A stretch of DNA of 64,000 bases from JAPULR01 sp963665075 (lineage in GTDB: Bacteria > Chloroflexota > Dehalococcoidia > Lucifugimonadales > GCA-2712585), in contig OY762063.1 in NCBI GenBank assembly GCA_963665075.1, positions 372,001 through 436,000 of the forward strand, read 5' to 3'. Each line of letters starts with the position of its first letter. Position 1 is the stretch's first letter. This document shows, piece after piece, positions 32,430 to 41,662 of the stretch. Under the pieces are notes generated by a model. It had not been told where the DNA came from and did no database searches. It saw only the letters and a program-made list of their open reading frames with translations. Made by a program: the position numbers and the translations under genes.

Positions 32430-33851
32430 TCAACTATACGTCCCCACGCGCAGCACCTTCAGGAAATTCGTAGGCACCCGCGCCGCCAACGGCGAAGACC
32501 CCACCGCCACGACGGTGTCGCCGCGCTCCACCAATCCCTTCGCCAGCAGCGCCTGTTCGATGACGCCGTAGGAGTCCACCGTGACCTGGGGCAAGTCCGC
32601 CAACACCGGAACCACGCCCCACCACATCTTCAGCCTCCGCGCTATGTGCTCTTCTCCGGTCAACGCAAGGATGGGAACGGCGGGCCTGCATCCCGAAACC
32701 CGATGGGCGGTCACGCCGGAAAGCGTAAGCACCGCGATGGCTTTCGCGTTCAATCCCTCGGCCAGGCTGCAAGCCGCCCGCGCGACGGCCTGGGATTCGT
32801 CGCCGCCCCCGCCGCCTGCGCCGCCTTCTTGCGTCGCGTCGACCTCAAGGGTCTTGTCGATTATCCGCGACATCATCGCCGTCGCCTCGACGGGAAAGGC
32901 CCCCACGGCCGTTTCGCCGCTCAGCATCACGGCGTCGGCCCCTTCCCAAACGGCGTTCGCCACGTCCGAAACCTCCGCCCTCGTGGGCCTCGGCTCGTTT
33001 ATCATCGACTCCAACATCTGCGTGGCCACGATGGAGACTTTGCCCTTTTCCCGCGCCCTGCCGATGATGGCCTTCTGCCAGACCGGCACCTCCTCCAGCG
33101 GAAGCTCCACGCCCATGTCCCCCCTCGCCACCATCACCCCGTCGAAGGCGTCCAGAACGCCCTCAAGGTTGTGCAGCGCCGTCGCCCTCTCCACCTTGGC
33201 GATAATCGGCGCCCGCGCATTCAGCCTTCCCATCATCTCCCGCAGCGGCTCCGCGTCCTCCCCGCTCCTCACGAAGCTCATCGCCACCCAGTCAACGCCC
33301 ATCTCCAGCCCCGTCTCCAGGTCTTCCCGGTCCTTCTCCGTGAACGCGGGTATGTCCAGCGACACCCCAGGCAGGTTGATTCCCTGATTCGCGCCAAGCG
33401 GCCCGCCCTTGACCACGCGACACCGGATGTCCCGCCCCTCCACGGCCAACACCTCGGCCTCCAGCCTCCCATCGTTCAGAAGCGCCCTGTTTCCGGGGGC
33501 CAGGAAGCGGTAAATGTCCGGGTAGGTGCTGCTTATCCTGCCCTCCACGCCCGCTATGGGCTGATAGGCGATGACAAGCTCCGCTCCCTGTTTCAACTCC
33601 AACGGCCGGTCGCCGGCCAGAGGCCCCGTGCGTATCCGAGGCCCTTGCAGGTCTTGCAGCACGGCCACGTGCCTGCCCAGCCGCGCCGCGGTCTCGCGCA
33701 CCATCCGCATAACCCGCGCGTGGTCTTCCCGCGAGCCGTGCGAGAAGTTTAGTCGGACCACGTCCACCCCCGCGCGAATCAGCTTCTCTATCCGCTCCGG
33801 CGAGGACGTAGCCGGCCCTATGGTCACGACGATTTTTGTAGCGCCCATCAC
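32430..33851 (-). CDS. pyk: Pyruvate kinase
   Basis: The 473-residue protein has full pyruvate kinase motifs: TKIVVTIGPATSSPERIEKL, GVDVVRLNFSHGS, VAVLQDLQGPRIRTG, the active-site IIAKVERATALHNLEGVL, MVARGDMGVELPLEEVP, ATQMLESMINEPRPTRAEVSD (in part) and LSGETAVGAFPVEA. The K-to-A change at position 3 of the usual AKIEN motif (AKVERA) keeps the lysine. It converts PEP and ADP to pyruvate and ATP. Start is GTG 33851 or ATG 33848. An extended -10, TGTAGAAT, lies six bases before the GTG. Confidence 0.95.
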   Translation of the reverse strand: MMGATKIVVTIGPATSSPERIEKLIRAGVDVVRLNFSHGSREDHARVMRMVRETAARLGRHVAVLQDLQGPRIRTGPLAGDRPLELKQGAELVIAYQPIAGVEGRISSTYPDIYRFLAPGNRALLNDGRLEAEVLAVEGRDIRCRVVKGGPLGANQGINLPGVSLDIPAFTEKDREDLETGLEMGVDWVAMSFVRSGEDAEPLREMMGRLNARAPIIAKVERATALHNLEGVLDAFDGVMVARGDMGVELPLEEVPVWQKAIIGRAREKGKVSIVATQMLESMINEPRPTRAEVSDVANAVWEGADAVMLSGETAVGAFPVEATAMMSRIIDKTLEVDATQEGGAGGGGGDESQAVARAACSLAEGLNAKAIAVLTLSGVTAHRVSGCRPAVPILALTGEEHIARRLKMWWGVVPVLADLPQVTVDSYGVIEQALLAKGLVERGDTVVAVGSSPLAARVPTNFLKVLRVGTYS

Positions 33852-33857
33852 CTGATG

Positions 33858-33865
33858 ATTCTACA
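33858..33865 (-). promoter_or_regulatory. Extended -10 promoter of pyk, leaderless placement
   Basis: Minus-strand TGTAGAAT ends six bases before the GTG at 33851. No Shine-Dalgarno sequence fits between them. Confidence 0.5.
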
Positions 33866-33928
33866 CCATCTCCAATCCGGCTGCGGGGGATTGCGTTACG
33901 ACCGCGCAGAGTACATTATAGACGTGAG

Positions 33929-34630
33929 ATGTGCGGAAGATTCAGCCTCACTGCCGACCTGGGAGCATTGGCGCGCCGCTTCGAGTTCGACGGCGCCCGG
34001 TTGGAGTTGGAACCCAACTACAACGTGGCGCCCACCCAGAACGTCCTGACCGTCCTGGGCGACGACGAGAATAGGCGCGGCGGGTTCATGCGTTGGGGGT
34101 TGATTCCCCACTGGGCGAAAGACGCCTCCATCGGCGCCAGGATGATTAACGCCAGGGCGGAGACGGTGGCCGAAAAGCCCGCCTTCCGGGACGCGTTCAG
34201 GAGAAGGCGATGCCTCATTCCGGCGGACGGATTCTACGAGTGGCAGCGGATGGGAAGCGGCAGGACGCCCATGCGCGTCGTCATGGAATCGGGGGAACCC
34301 TTCGCCTTCGCCGGGCTGTGGTCGACGTGGCGAGATTCGGCGGGAAACAAAGTCCCTTCCTGCGCCATCATCACCACTGAAGCCAACGCGCTGCTTCGGC
34401 CCATCCACCCGCGCATGCCGGTGATTCTCCCCCGTGAAATGGAGGATTTCTGGCTGGACCGGGACGTTCAAGACGCAGCCGCGCTGAGCGACGTTCTCAC
34501 GCAATACCCTTCCGGCAGCATGAACGCCTTTCAGGTATCCACCCTCGTGAACTCGGTGCGGAACAACGGCCCCGAGGTCGCCGAACCGGCGACGATGGAC
34601 GCAATGCACGGCGCCCAGATCGGCTTCTGA
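33929..34630 (+). CDS. SRAP family DNA-protein crosslink protein (YedK/HMCES)
   Basis: The 233-residue protein starts MCGRFSLT, exposing Cys2 after removal of Met; in YedK/HMCES this Cys forms a thiazolidine link with abasic sites in single-stranded DNA. Other conserved parts are NYNVAPTQNV, RWGLIPHWAKD, INARAETVAEKPAFRDAFR, CLIPADGFYEWQR (catalytic Glu) and HPRMPVIL (catalytic His). The role is shielding abasic sites at replication forks. The gene is divergent from pyk across about 77 bp. A TACATT-like element sits near 33912. Confidence 0.93.
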   Translation: MCGRFSLTADLGALARRFEFDGARLELEPNYNVAPTQNVLTVLGDDENRRGGFMRWGLIPHWAKDASIGARMINARAETVAEKPAFRDAFRRRRCLIPADGFYEWQRMGSGRTPMRVVMESGEPFAFAGLWSTWRDSAGNKVPSCAIITTEANALLRPIHPRMPVILPREMEDFWLDRDVQDAAALSDVLTQYPSGSMNAFQVSTLVNSVRNNGPEVAEPATMDAMHGAQIGF

Positions 34631-34732
34631 CGCATGCGCTTGCCGTCGCAGCCTCATAAGTGGTACAACTACCCGTAAGTTCCCAACCGGGACGAAACGA
34701 AAGCCGACTATACAAACAGGGAGGACTCAGCG

Positions 34733-34927
34733 ATGCCAATGAACAAGGTTTCCCAGAGTTTCGAAATCGAGCAGGCCCAGTTGGACTGGCTCGGTGAGGT
34801 GGCCGAGCAGTACGGACTTGCCGACGAGTCCAAGTCGATGCGCGTCCTCCTGGACTTCGCGATTCAGGACGCGGACAACGACCTCATCTTCGCGCCCCAG
34901 AACGCCCGCTGCCGCTTCTGCGGCTAA
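34733..34927 (+). CDS. Small protein with RHH-like helix and CxxC tail, unknown
   Basis: The 64-residue protein has a GGGAGGA ribosome site before the ATG. It reads SQSFEIEQAQLDWLGEVAEQ, then SKSMRVLLDFAIQDA, which looks like a small helical or ribbon-helix-helix-type unit. It ends CRFCG, a possible metal pair. I do not recognise a family. It stands between the SRAP gene and repeats. Confidence 0.6.
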   Translation: MPMNKVSQSFEIEQAQLDWLGEVAEQYGLADESKSMRVLLDFAIQDADNDLIFAPQNARCRFCG

Positions 34928-34970
34928 CCCCCCATCCCTGTTCCCGCGGAAGCGGTAACCTACCCCCCTC

Positions 34971-35060
34971 CGCTCACCCTGAGCCTGTCCTGAGCTTGTC
35001 GAAGGGTACGCTTGAAATCTCGCCTCCGCTCACCCTGAGCTTGTCGAAGGGTCGAGCGTG
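34971..35060. repeat. Two direct copies of the GAGCTTGTCGAAGGG dispersed repeat
   Basis: Copies at 34971-35010 and 35027-35060 share CGCTCACCCTGAG, CTTGTCGAAGGGT and, in the second, CGAGCG. They lie downstream of the small CxxC gene and end close to the alpha/beta hydrolase stop. Confidence 0.75.
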
Positions 35061-35073
35061 GAGAGGCTTCCCC

Positions 35074-35832
35074 TTACGCGGAAACCACCGCCGGAACGTG
35101 CGCCTTGAAGAAGTCCCGCACCTGGTTTACCGTCCTGTCGTAGATGTCCTTCGACTCCTTCCAGGGGTAAGCCGTGACCTCCGCGTTGGGGGCGAGTTCC
35201 ACCATAGCCATCGCGGGCTCGTAGGGGTGCGACGGCGTGTCGTCGGGCATGACCAGCAGCGGAGTCTGGCAGGAGCGGGCGAAGTCCCGCGTAACGCTGT
35301 ACATGAAGTCGGGATTGACGCGGTAGAGGTTGTGCAGGTACTCCTCGACCGTCGCCATCGTCACGTCGGAGCGCCGCTTCAAAAGCACGGGCGCCCACAC
35401 GTCCCGGCCTGATTCGTACATGGCGTCCGGAAATTCGGGGTGATGCCCCACGGGCTGGCAGAGCACGGCGGCGGCGACTCGTTCAGGCGCCCGTTCGATG
35501 AGCTTCATGGCGAAGGGGCCGCCGATGCAGTATCCGATGAAGAGAAACTTGTCGATGCCCAGATGGTCCATCAGCGCCAACTGGTCGTCGGCGAAGGCTC
35601 CCCACGGGTCGTCGGTCTGGACAGGCCCGCTTGACCCTCCCCCGTTGGCGTTGCGCTGATCCATCGTGATGCAGCGGAAGTCGTCCTTGAACGCCTGCAT
35701 TGCGTTGAACACCTGCGTCGGCCAGCCGGACATGACGGAGTCCAGGCCGCCGCCCGGCGTGGCAAGAAGCGGAAAGCCCGCCCCCGTATCCTCATACTGA
35801 ATTCGCACGTCGCCCTTTGAAAAATGCGGCAT
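35074..35832 (-). CDS. Alpha/beta hydrolase with cysteine nucleophile
   Basis: From ATG 35832 (AGGGAGAAG upstream) the protein is 252 residues. The fold is clear: GFPLLATPGGGLDS oxyanion region, CITMDQRNANGGGSSG and DDQLALMDHLGIDKFLFIGY (in part), with the nucleophile elbow GYCIGG. The usual Ser of GxSxG is Cys here, as in dienelactone hydrolases. The acid is likely in LLVMPDDTPSHPYEPA, with a candidate His alongside. The substrate is unknown. The frame continues to 35937 without a ribosome site. Confidence 0.78.
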   Translation of the reverse strand: MPHFSKGDVRIQYEDTGAGFPLLATPGGGLDSVMSGWPTQVFNAMQAFKDDFRCITMDQRNANGGGSSGPVQTDDPWGAFADDQLALMDHLGIDKFLFIGYCIGGPFAMKLIERAPERVAAAVLCQPVGHHPEFPDAMYESGRDVWAPVLLKRRSDVTMATVEEYLHNLYRVNPDFMYSVTRDFARSCQTPLLVMPDDTPSHPYEPAMAMVELAPNAEVTAYPWKESKDIYDRTVNQVRDFFKAHVPAVVSA

Positions 35833-36010
35833 AGCAGCTTCTCCCTTCAGCTTTTGTGATAGTAACCCTGGATTTGATTCTAGCTTGGCAGAATTGAGTG
35901 TCAAGTTGAGACGTGTCAAACCTTCACAGACCGCCATAGTCTATACTACTTGAGACCCAACGGAAGGCAGACCTCAATTTTCGACTCCTCAAGGAGAGTT
36001 AGATTTCGCC

Positions 36011-36679
36011 ATGAACATCAGGCTCATCAGACACGCCGAAAGCACCGGAAACGCTGAGAATCGCTGGGCGGGCAGGGTGGACGTCCCGTTATCCGACGTC
36101 GGACGCTGGCAGGCCGCCCAGTTGCGCGCCGGGCTGGAGCAGGAGGGATACGTTCCCACCCACGTCTACGCAAGTCCCCTCAGTCGAGCCTTCGAAACCG
36201 CTCGAATAGTCGCCGCCAACTGGGATTGCGAGGTAGAGCCGTGGGGCGATCTAGTGGAATTGAGAGTCGGCGTGTTCTCCGACATGACGTATGCAGAGGT
36301 AGAGGAGGCGTTTCCCGAGGTGGTGCGGGAATTTGTCAAGACTCACAACTTTGACATCATCGAGGGTGCCGAGACCCATGCGGAGTGCGTAGCCCGCGCT
36401 CAGCGCGTCGTTGACCGCCTTGTCAGCGACCACAACGACAGCGACCTCGTGATGCTCTTTTCCCACGGTGGAATACTGCGTCACATTATCTCCCGCCTAC
36501 TGGGGACCGACCAGGTCTGGGCATTGGAGATCCACAACGCTTCAATCTTCGAGTTTACGGTGGACGTGGGAAACTGGGGACAGACCCCGAAGACTCGCAC
36601 CAACGTCGAGCTGTGGCGCATCGACAGATTCAACGACGCACGCCACCTGGAAAACCAGTCTGCCCATTCAACTCCGTAG
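36011..36679 (+). CDS. Histidine phosphatase (phosphoglycerate mutase-like)
   Basis: The 222-residue protein starts with LIRHAEST (catalytic phospho-His), then PLSDVGRWQA, YASPLSRAFETA, ELRVGVFSDMTYAEVEEAFP (general acid) and VMLFSHGGILRHI (second His). The branch includes cofactor-dependent mutases and broad phosphatases such as CobC and GpmB-like enzymes. The lack of a longer mutase insertion favours a phosphatase. CobC activity is possible given nearby B12 genes but unsupported. GGAGAG precedes the ATG. Confidence 0.85.
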   Translation: MNIRLIRHAESTGNAENRWAGRVDVPLSDVGRWQAAQLRAGLEQEGYVPTHVYASPLSRAFETARIVAANWDCEVEPWGDLVELRVGVFSDMTYAEVEEAFPEVVREFVKTHNFDIIEGAETHAECVARAQRVVDRLVSDHNDSDLVMLFSHGGILRHIISRLLGTDQVWALEIHNASIFEFTVDVGNWGQTPKTRTNVELWRIDRFNDARHLENQSAHSTP

Positions 36680-36687
36680 CCCGGTCG

Positions 36688-37677
36688 CTAGTTGGAAGGG
36701 AACAGTTCCGCCAACAGGTCCAGCATCAGCTTTGCGGTGCACATCGTAGACGTTTCGGCGTGGTCGTAGGGCGGCGCCACCTCCACGAAGTCGCACCCTA
36801 CGATGTTCACCCGCTTCGTGAGGGCAATCAGCGCTTCCCGCATCTCGAAATAGCTCAGACCCCCCGGCGCCGGCGACCCCGTTCCCGGCATCTGCACCGG
36901 GTCAATCACGTCCACGTCCACCGTCAAATAGACGTCGCCTCCCGCCGGAACTTCCGCCACCGCCGCCTTCGGCCCCATCGCCCGAAACGCGTCCGTCGTT
37001 ATCAGCTTCACGCCCTTCGAAACGGCGTCGTCGTACATCTTCTTGTTGGCCTTGCGGATGCCCAGCGAGGTTATATTCCGCACGTTGGGCAGGTCATAGC
37101 ACCGCTTGATGGGACAGCCGTGGTTGTAGTACGTGCCCTGCAGTTCGTGGCTGAAGTCCATGTGAGCGTCGAAGTGCACCACGTCCAGGTCGGCGTAGCT
37201 GTCGAAGCCCCGCGCCGCCGGAAAAGTAATCGAATGGTCGCCGCCGACAATCACCGGGAAGGAACCCCGCGCGATTATCTGCCTCACCGCGTGGGTAATC
37301 TTGGCGAAGTTGCTCTCCACGTCCGACGGGATGATGGTCACGTCGCCGCAATCCGCCATAGTCACGTTTCGCAGCAGCGTCTCCTGCCTGTCGATGTCGA
37401 AGTAGCCCTGGGCGGATTTCTCGTCCAACGGCCCCGTGTAGCTGTAAACGTCGTTGATATATCGGATGCCGTTGGGGCCGTACCGCGCTCCGGGACGGGC
37501 GTAGGTGCCCTGGTCGTAGGGGACTCCAATGAAGGCCACGTCCGCCTTCAGCGTGTCTATGTCTTCCACCAACGGCGCGCGGAAGAACGAAATCGGCACC
37601 GCGCGGCTGGCCGGCCACGGCCCCTCCCACGTGTCCTTCAACTCCAGGGATCTGTTGATTTCCTGCTCTGCGTTCAT
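36688..37677 (-). CDS. Ureohydrolase (agmatinase/arginase family)
   Basis: The 329-residue protein carries the binuclear manganese motifs: FPVIVGGDHS, VVHFDAHMDFS (DAHxD), and DVYLTVDVDVIDPVQMPGTG (DxDxxDP). The ending GLSYFEMREAL is agmatinase-type. Members hydrolyse agmatine, arginine, guanidinobutyrate or related guanidines to release urea. Agmatinase is the commonest call but the substrate loop cannot decide it. GGAAAAG lies upstream of the ATG. Convergent with the phosphatase gene. Confidence 0.87.
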   Translation of the reverse strand: MNAEQEINRSLELKDTWEGPWPASRAVPISFFRAPLVEDIDTLKADVAFIGVPYDQGTYARPGARYGPNGIRYINDVYSYTGPLDEKSAQGYFDIDRQETLLRNVTMADCGDVTIIPSDVESNFAKITHAVRQIIARGSFPVIVGGDHSITFPAARGFDSYADLDVVHFDAHMDFSHELQGTYYNHGCPIKRCYDLPNVRNITSLGIRKANKKMYDDAVSKGVKLITTDAFRAMGPKAAVAEVPAGGDVYLTVDVDVIDPVQMPGTGSPAPGGLSYFEMREALIALTKRVNIVGCDFVEVAPPYDHAETSTMCTAKLMLDLLAELFPSN

Positions 37678-37745
37678 CTCTTTTCCTCAAACTCCATTTC
37701 GGTTATATCCTATCTATTATACCCCCACGCCACCCTCCCTATGAC

Positions 37746-38165
37746 TTATGACTCCGCGTTGGCCTTGGCGCTCTCGAAAGCCCGGCTGACCAGCTCGCGC
37801 AACACCGACATGTCCACGTCTGCCAGCTTGTTGACGTACAGGCACGAAACGCTCCTGCGATGCTTCCCCAGCCTGGCAAGCAGGTCGTCGCGCCCGTCGA
37901 ATCCGTCCATGATGTAGAGCGACAGACTCTGCTTCCTCGGCGAAAACCCGGTCAGGAACATATCCCCTTCCCGGCCTGAGGCGTACCTGTAATGGTAGTC
38001 GCCGAAGCCGATGATGCTCGGCCCCCACATCTCCGGCTCCAGCCCCGTAATCTCCTTCATCATCTCCAGCAGCGTCAACCCATCCTCGCGCCGCCGCTTG
38101 TTCTCGACGGAGGCGATAAATTCCTCGACGCTGGCGCCGGTTTTCCTCGTCTTGTTCTCAACCAT
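37746..38165 (-). CDS. DUF1801 (YdhG-like) protein
   Basis: The 139-residue protein follows the DUF1801 pattern: SVEEFIASVENKRRREDGLTLLEMM (in part), then GPSIIGFGDYHYRYASGREGD and FSPRKQSLSLYI. It ends with the typical YVNKLADVDMSVLRELVSRA (in part). The fold resembles frataxin-like iron proteins and the function is not established. It is monocistronic and divergent from the aldolase gene. Confidence 0.82.
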   Translation of the reverse strand: MVENKTRKTGASVEEFIASVENKRRREDGLTLLEMMKEITGLEPEMWGPSIIGFGDYHYRYASGREGDMFLTGFSPRKQSLSLYIMDGFDGRDDLLARLGKHRRSVSCLYVNKLADVDMSVLRELVSRAFESAKANAES

Positions 38166-38260
38166 CGACGTTTGCTCCCTATATCTTCATCAACTTAGAC
38201 GTGAGTGTGGATATGATATATCCTATGCCCACAAGCGCAAGCAAGCAATGGAGGATTGAA

Positions 38261-39049
38261 ATGAAGTCGAACGTACTTCGGAAGAAACTGGAATCAGGCG
38301 AGCCGACGGTAAGCACCCACATCCATTCCACCTGGCCGTCGGTGATTGAAGCTATCGGACACACCGGCATCTACGACTACGTGGAGTTCGTGGCCGAATA
38401 CGGGCCTTCCGACCTGCACGACCTGGACAACATGGCGCGGGCGGCGGAGCTTTTCGACATGGGCATGATGATAAAGGTTGACCAGAGCCATCAGGCGTAC
38501 CTCGCCCAGCGCGCCGTCGGCTCCGGCTTCGGCAGCGTCCTCTTCACCGACGCCAGATCAGCCGCCGACGTTCGCGAGCAGATTCTAACCGTCAAGCCCG
38601 ACACGCCGGAGGACAAGGGATGGTACGGCGTCGCCACCCGCCGTCACACCTACATGGGCTACGGCGGCACCGCCAGGTACGTCAAGGCCCTCCAGGACAC
38701 CGTGGTTGCGGTGATGATTGAGAAGAGGGGCGCAGTGGAGGAACTGGACGAGATTCTGGAGATTCCGGGGCTGGACATGGTGCAGTGGGGCGGCTCGGAC
38801 TACTCGGTCAGCATCGGCTTGCCGGGGCAGAAGGGCCATCCCGACGTGGTGGAGGCCCACGACAGGGTCTTCAAGGGCGCGGTAGCCGCCGGGATTCCTG
38901 CGCGCGCCGAAATCAATTCTCCCGACGAGGCGCGAAAGTACCTGGACATGGGCGTCCGCCACTTCTCCATCGGCACCGACATCTCCATCCTGCACGGCTG
39001 GTGGAAGTCCAACGGCGACGACCTCTGGAGGGCAATCAACGGCGAGTAG
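38261..39049 (+). CDS. HpcH/HpaI aldolase family protein
   Basis: From ATG 38261 (GGAGG upstream) the protein is 262 residues. The TIM-barrel pattern matches 2-keto-3-deoxy-L-rhamnonate and 4-hydroxy-2-oxoheptanedioate aldolases: KLESGEPTVSTHIHSTWPS, YVEFVAEYGPSDLHDLDN, GFGSVLFTDARSA, VAVMIEKRGAVEELDEIL and a metal-ligand-type glutamate and aspartate pair. The family cleaves 2-keto-3-deoxy sugar acids with Mn or Mg. The usual base Arg-His dyad is not obvious (HIHSTW in place of the common G-x-W), so the substrate may differ. Confidence 0.8.
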   Translation: MKSNVLRKKLESGEPTVSTHIHSTWPSVIEAIGHTGIYDYVEFVAEYGPSDLHDLDNMARAAELFDMGMMIKVDQSHQAYLAQRAVGSGFGSVLFTDARSAADVREQILTVKPDTPEDKGWYGVATRRHTYMGYGGTARYVKALQDTVVAVMIEKRGAVEELDEILEIPGLDMVQWGGSDYSVSIGLPGQKGHPDVVEAHDRVFKGAVAAGIPARAEINSPDEARKYLDMGVRHFSIGTDISILHGWWKSNGDDLWRAINGE

Positions 39050-39051
39050 GC

Positions 39052-39522
39052 CTAATACTGCGTTCCTCCCGAACCGCCCCTGTTGCGAAGGGCCACCCAG
39101 GTGACGATAGTCGAGGTAATCAGGCTCAGCAACCCGCCGATGAGTATGTCGATTGGCACCAGGACGCCCGGCCAATCGGAAAGCATCAGGAAAATGGGCA
39201 CGATGTAGGTGGCGTAGGCGGCGCAGCCCAGGACGAAGGCGTTGCGCGCGGCCTTGCCGACGCTGCCCTCCTTGACGGCCGGTTCGATGGCGAGAACGCT
39301 GTTGGCGAGGGCAATCAGCAGCAGGAACGCCAGCAGCGCCAGCATCTCGCCGCCGCCCCACGTGCTCATCTCCTTGCCGAACATGTCGAACACCCTGTCC
39401 GTGCCGCTCGACTCGTGCAGCCTTTCGTACATCCCCGTCGCTATGGGCGAGATGTTCCAGACTATGTCGATAATGGCGTAGACCAGGAACGCGCCTATGA
39501 ATCTCAAGAACGGCATGGTCAC
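39052..39522 (-). CDS. DUF2177-like integral membrane protein
   Basis: The 156-residue protein has four predicted helices: FLRFIGAFLVYAIIDIVW, MLALLAFLLLIALANSVLAI, NAFVLGCAAYATYIVPIFLM and LVPIDILIGGLLSLITSTIV. The opening with IDIVW and the GMYERL loop fit DUF2177. Function unknown. It ends two bases after the aldolase stop, convergent. Confidence 0.72.
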   Translation of the reverse strand: MTMPFLRFIGAFLVYAIIDIVWNISPIATGMYERLHESSGTDRVFDMFGKEMSTWGGGEMLALLAFLLLIALANSVLAIEPAVKEGSVGKAARNAFVLGCAAYATYIVPIFLMLSDWPGVLVPIDILIGGLLSLITSTIVTWVALRNRGGSGGTQY

Positions 39523-39727
39523 CTCTCATCGGGGTTGAAATAGCGGTATCGCTTCCAATTCTTATACCATCAGGCTGATTGGTTGACAACCGCCGGACAG
39601 CAACGGACGGGGTCCGCGTTTGGAGTCCAACGGATGATATAATCGTTCAAACAAGCGTCGGACGGACGGGTTGGATGGGGTTTCCGTCCATATAATTGTC
39701 ATGCAGGCTATTGGAGGATTGACGAGA

Positions 39728-41296
39728 ATGCGGAATCTACTTCTGGCTATGATGGCTGTCTTGGCCCTGGTCCTGGCGGGCTGCGGCTCGGACGCAACGC
39801 CGACGCAGGCGCCTGCTCCAGCGCCAGCGACCACCCCGGCTCCCGCCGCCGCGACGGATACGCCCGCGCCTTCTCCGACCTCGACGATGACGCCGACGGC
39901 TGCGCCTACCCCGGTTCCTACGACGCCCGCGCCCACGCCGACGTCCACACCAACACCGATCGCGCCTACCGCTACGCCGCCGCCGTCCACTCCAACCCCG
40001 GCCCCGCCGCCGACGATTGTCACCGCAACGCCGGAGCCTGCGACGCCTCCACCGACGCCCGCGCCGACCCCGCCCGTTACGCTGGAAACGGTGACGCCGG
40101 AACCCTCGCCGCCGGCGGACGCCGCTTCCGTCGTCGAGAACGCCTTCGCCCGCTTCAACGAGGAGCGGCTGGAGATGGGCCTCGGCGTCTTCGCGCTTGC
40201 CGCGGAGGGCGTCGCGTCCTTGACCGTGATTCAGGAATTCGTCGTCGGCTGCGACGCTTCTTTGAACGAGTACGAGGAGCTTCAACAGGCGCACATCCAC
40301 GCCGTCGCCCTGTCGCTGAGCACAGGAGGGACGGAATGCGGCCTCAAAGTAGTCACCTATAGCAAGGAAGCCGCGCCTGAGCCGACGCCCACCGAGCCCG
40401 CCGACCCTACTCCCGCGCCGACGCCCACCCCGGCCCCCACGCCCGACCCAGTCGCGGCTATCGAAAACGCCTTCGCCCGCTTCAACCAGCAGCGGCAGGC
40501 GATGGGGTTGGGCGCGTTCAAGGCCCTGGTTGAAGGCGACGAATCCTTCATACCCGTGCTGGAGTTCCTCGTCGGCTGCGACGCCAACGTGGAGGACTAC
40601 GAGGAGCTTCAATGGGCGGACCTGGACGCCGTCAACCTGTCTCCAAGCACGGGCGGTTCCGAGTGCGGCTTGAAAGTCGTCACCTATCACATCGTGCCCG
40701 TTGAGCAGCGGATGCGGGTTGAGAAGTCGGTCTGGGAGTGCTTCTCGGAGAGCAGGGACTTGCGGGAGCCGAGCGACATCTCCTGCGGCGGGCGGTACAG
40801 CGCCTTCGGGCTGCACGTGAAGTGGCTGCCCAGGCAGGTTGGCTACTACATCGCGGAGGGCGAAGGGCTGCGGGACAGGTTCGTCGCCCACATCCCGTGG
40901 ATTGAGGAGAAGCTGAAGGTGCAGGTGTCGGAAGCGGATTCCGTCGAGACCGCCGATCTGATTCTACGGCTGGGTGTGGATTCGCCGCAGAACTGCTTCC
41001 ACCGGGCGGGGTGCAGCATCTGGCACGAAGTCGAAAATCGCACTTACGCCGACATCTACATCTCGGAAACGGGGCAGTTCTTCAGCCAGGTGCTCAAGCA
41101 CGAAGTTCTGCACTCGCTGCTGCCGATGGGACACTTGCCGGAGGGGAATTATCTGATGAGCGTGAGGCCGACGGACCCCTCACAGACGAACGAGTTGAGC
41201 GCCCTGGAGGAGAAGCTGCTGGCCCTCTACACCCACCCCTACCTGCGGGCGGACATGACGATGGAGCAGTTCCGCCAATACCTGGTGGTGGAGTAG
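39728..41296 (+). CDS. Stalked lipoprotein with duplicated domain and HExxH metallopeptidase-like C-terminus
   Basis: From ATG 39728 the protein is 522 residues. The signal ends VLAGC (Cys18). About 110 residues of Pro/Thr/Ala stalk follow (TPAPTPTSTPTP and similar). Two copies of a ~75-residue unit, separated by a second Pro-rich stretch, read ENAFARFN-x2-R-MGLG then FLVGCDA and STGG-ECGLKVVTY. The C-terminal 170 residues have KHEVLHSLLPMGHL, a zinc-type HExxH with a third His seven residues on (HExxHx6H). That spacing is one longer than metzincins. I infer a surface metallopeptidase-like protein; the duplicated unit is unrecognised. Confidence 0.72.
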   Translation: MRNLLLAMMAVLALVLAGCGSDATPTQAPAPAPATTPAPAAATDTPAPSPTSTMTPTAAPTPVPTTPAPTPTSTPTPIAPTATPPPSTPTPAPPPTIVTATPEPATPPPTPAPTPPVTLETVTPEPSPPADAASVVENAFARFNEERLEMGLGVFALAAEGVASLTVIQEFVVGCDASLNEYEELQQAHIHAVALSLSTGGTECGLKVVTYSKEAAPEPTPTEPADPTPAPTPTPAPTPDPVAAIENAFARFNQQRQAMGLGAFKALVEGDESFIPVLEFLVGCDANVEDYEELQWADLDAVNLSPSTGGSECGLKVVTYHIVPVEQRMRVEKSVWECFSESRDLREPSDISCGGRYSAFGLHVKWLPRQVGYYIAEGEGLRDRFVAHIPWIEEKLKVQVSEADSVETADLILRLGVDSPQNCFHRAGCSIWHEVENRTYADIYISETGQFFSQVLKHEVLHSLLPMGHLPEGNYLMSVRPTDPSQTNELSALEEKLLALYTHPYLRADMTMEQFRQYLVVE

Positions 41297-41662
41297 CGTC
41301 CTTCCGCCCTGCTGTCCGCCACCCGCGACGCCTTCCGCATCACTCCTCGTAAAGGCTGTTCTTCCATCGAAGGAAAATTGTCGCGCCACCCGGCATGAGC
41401 CGCAGCAGGAACTCCAGGCCGAGTCCTTTGGCAAACGACGCCCTCTATATGGGGTAGAATATCAACACGGGCTTGCGCCAACGGGCCAACCCGGCAAAAT
41501 CCTCAAATGCGGCAAGCGCATCTCCGATGGTTGCACCGAGTGTCATGTTACACAGACAAGAGTTGCAACAGGGATGGAGGAAATGGGCGCCAGCCTTGCC
41601 TAATGACTCAATTAGAATTAGTGTAGAATAAGAGAAATCGCTTTCTGGCCTCGCATAGCGTA
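41297..41662. other. Gene-poor edge of the AT-rich island
   Basis: No convincing gene is present. Base composition falls from GC-rich to AT-rich at about 41.5 kb. A 33-codon minus-strand frame at 41546-41445 looks faintly coding and may be a gene remnant. An extended -10 TGTAGAAT at 41622-41629 probably serves the MazG-like gene. Confidence 0.5.

Noticed and set aside
41445..41546. 33-codon minus-strand frame at the island edge
   Set aside because: It is too short and has no ribosome site or recognisable family. It may be a remnant but cannot be supported as a gene.
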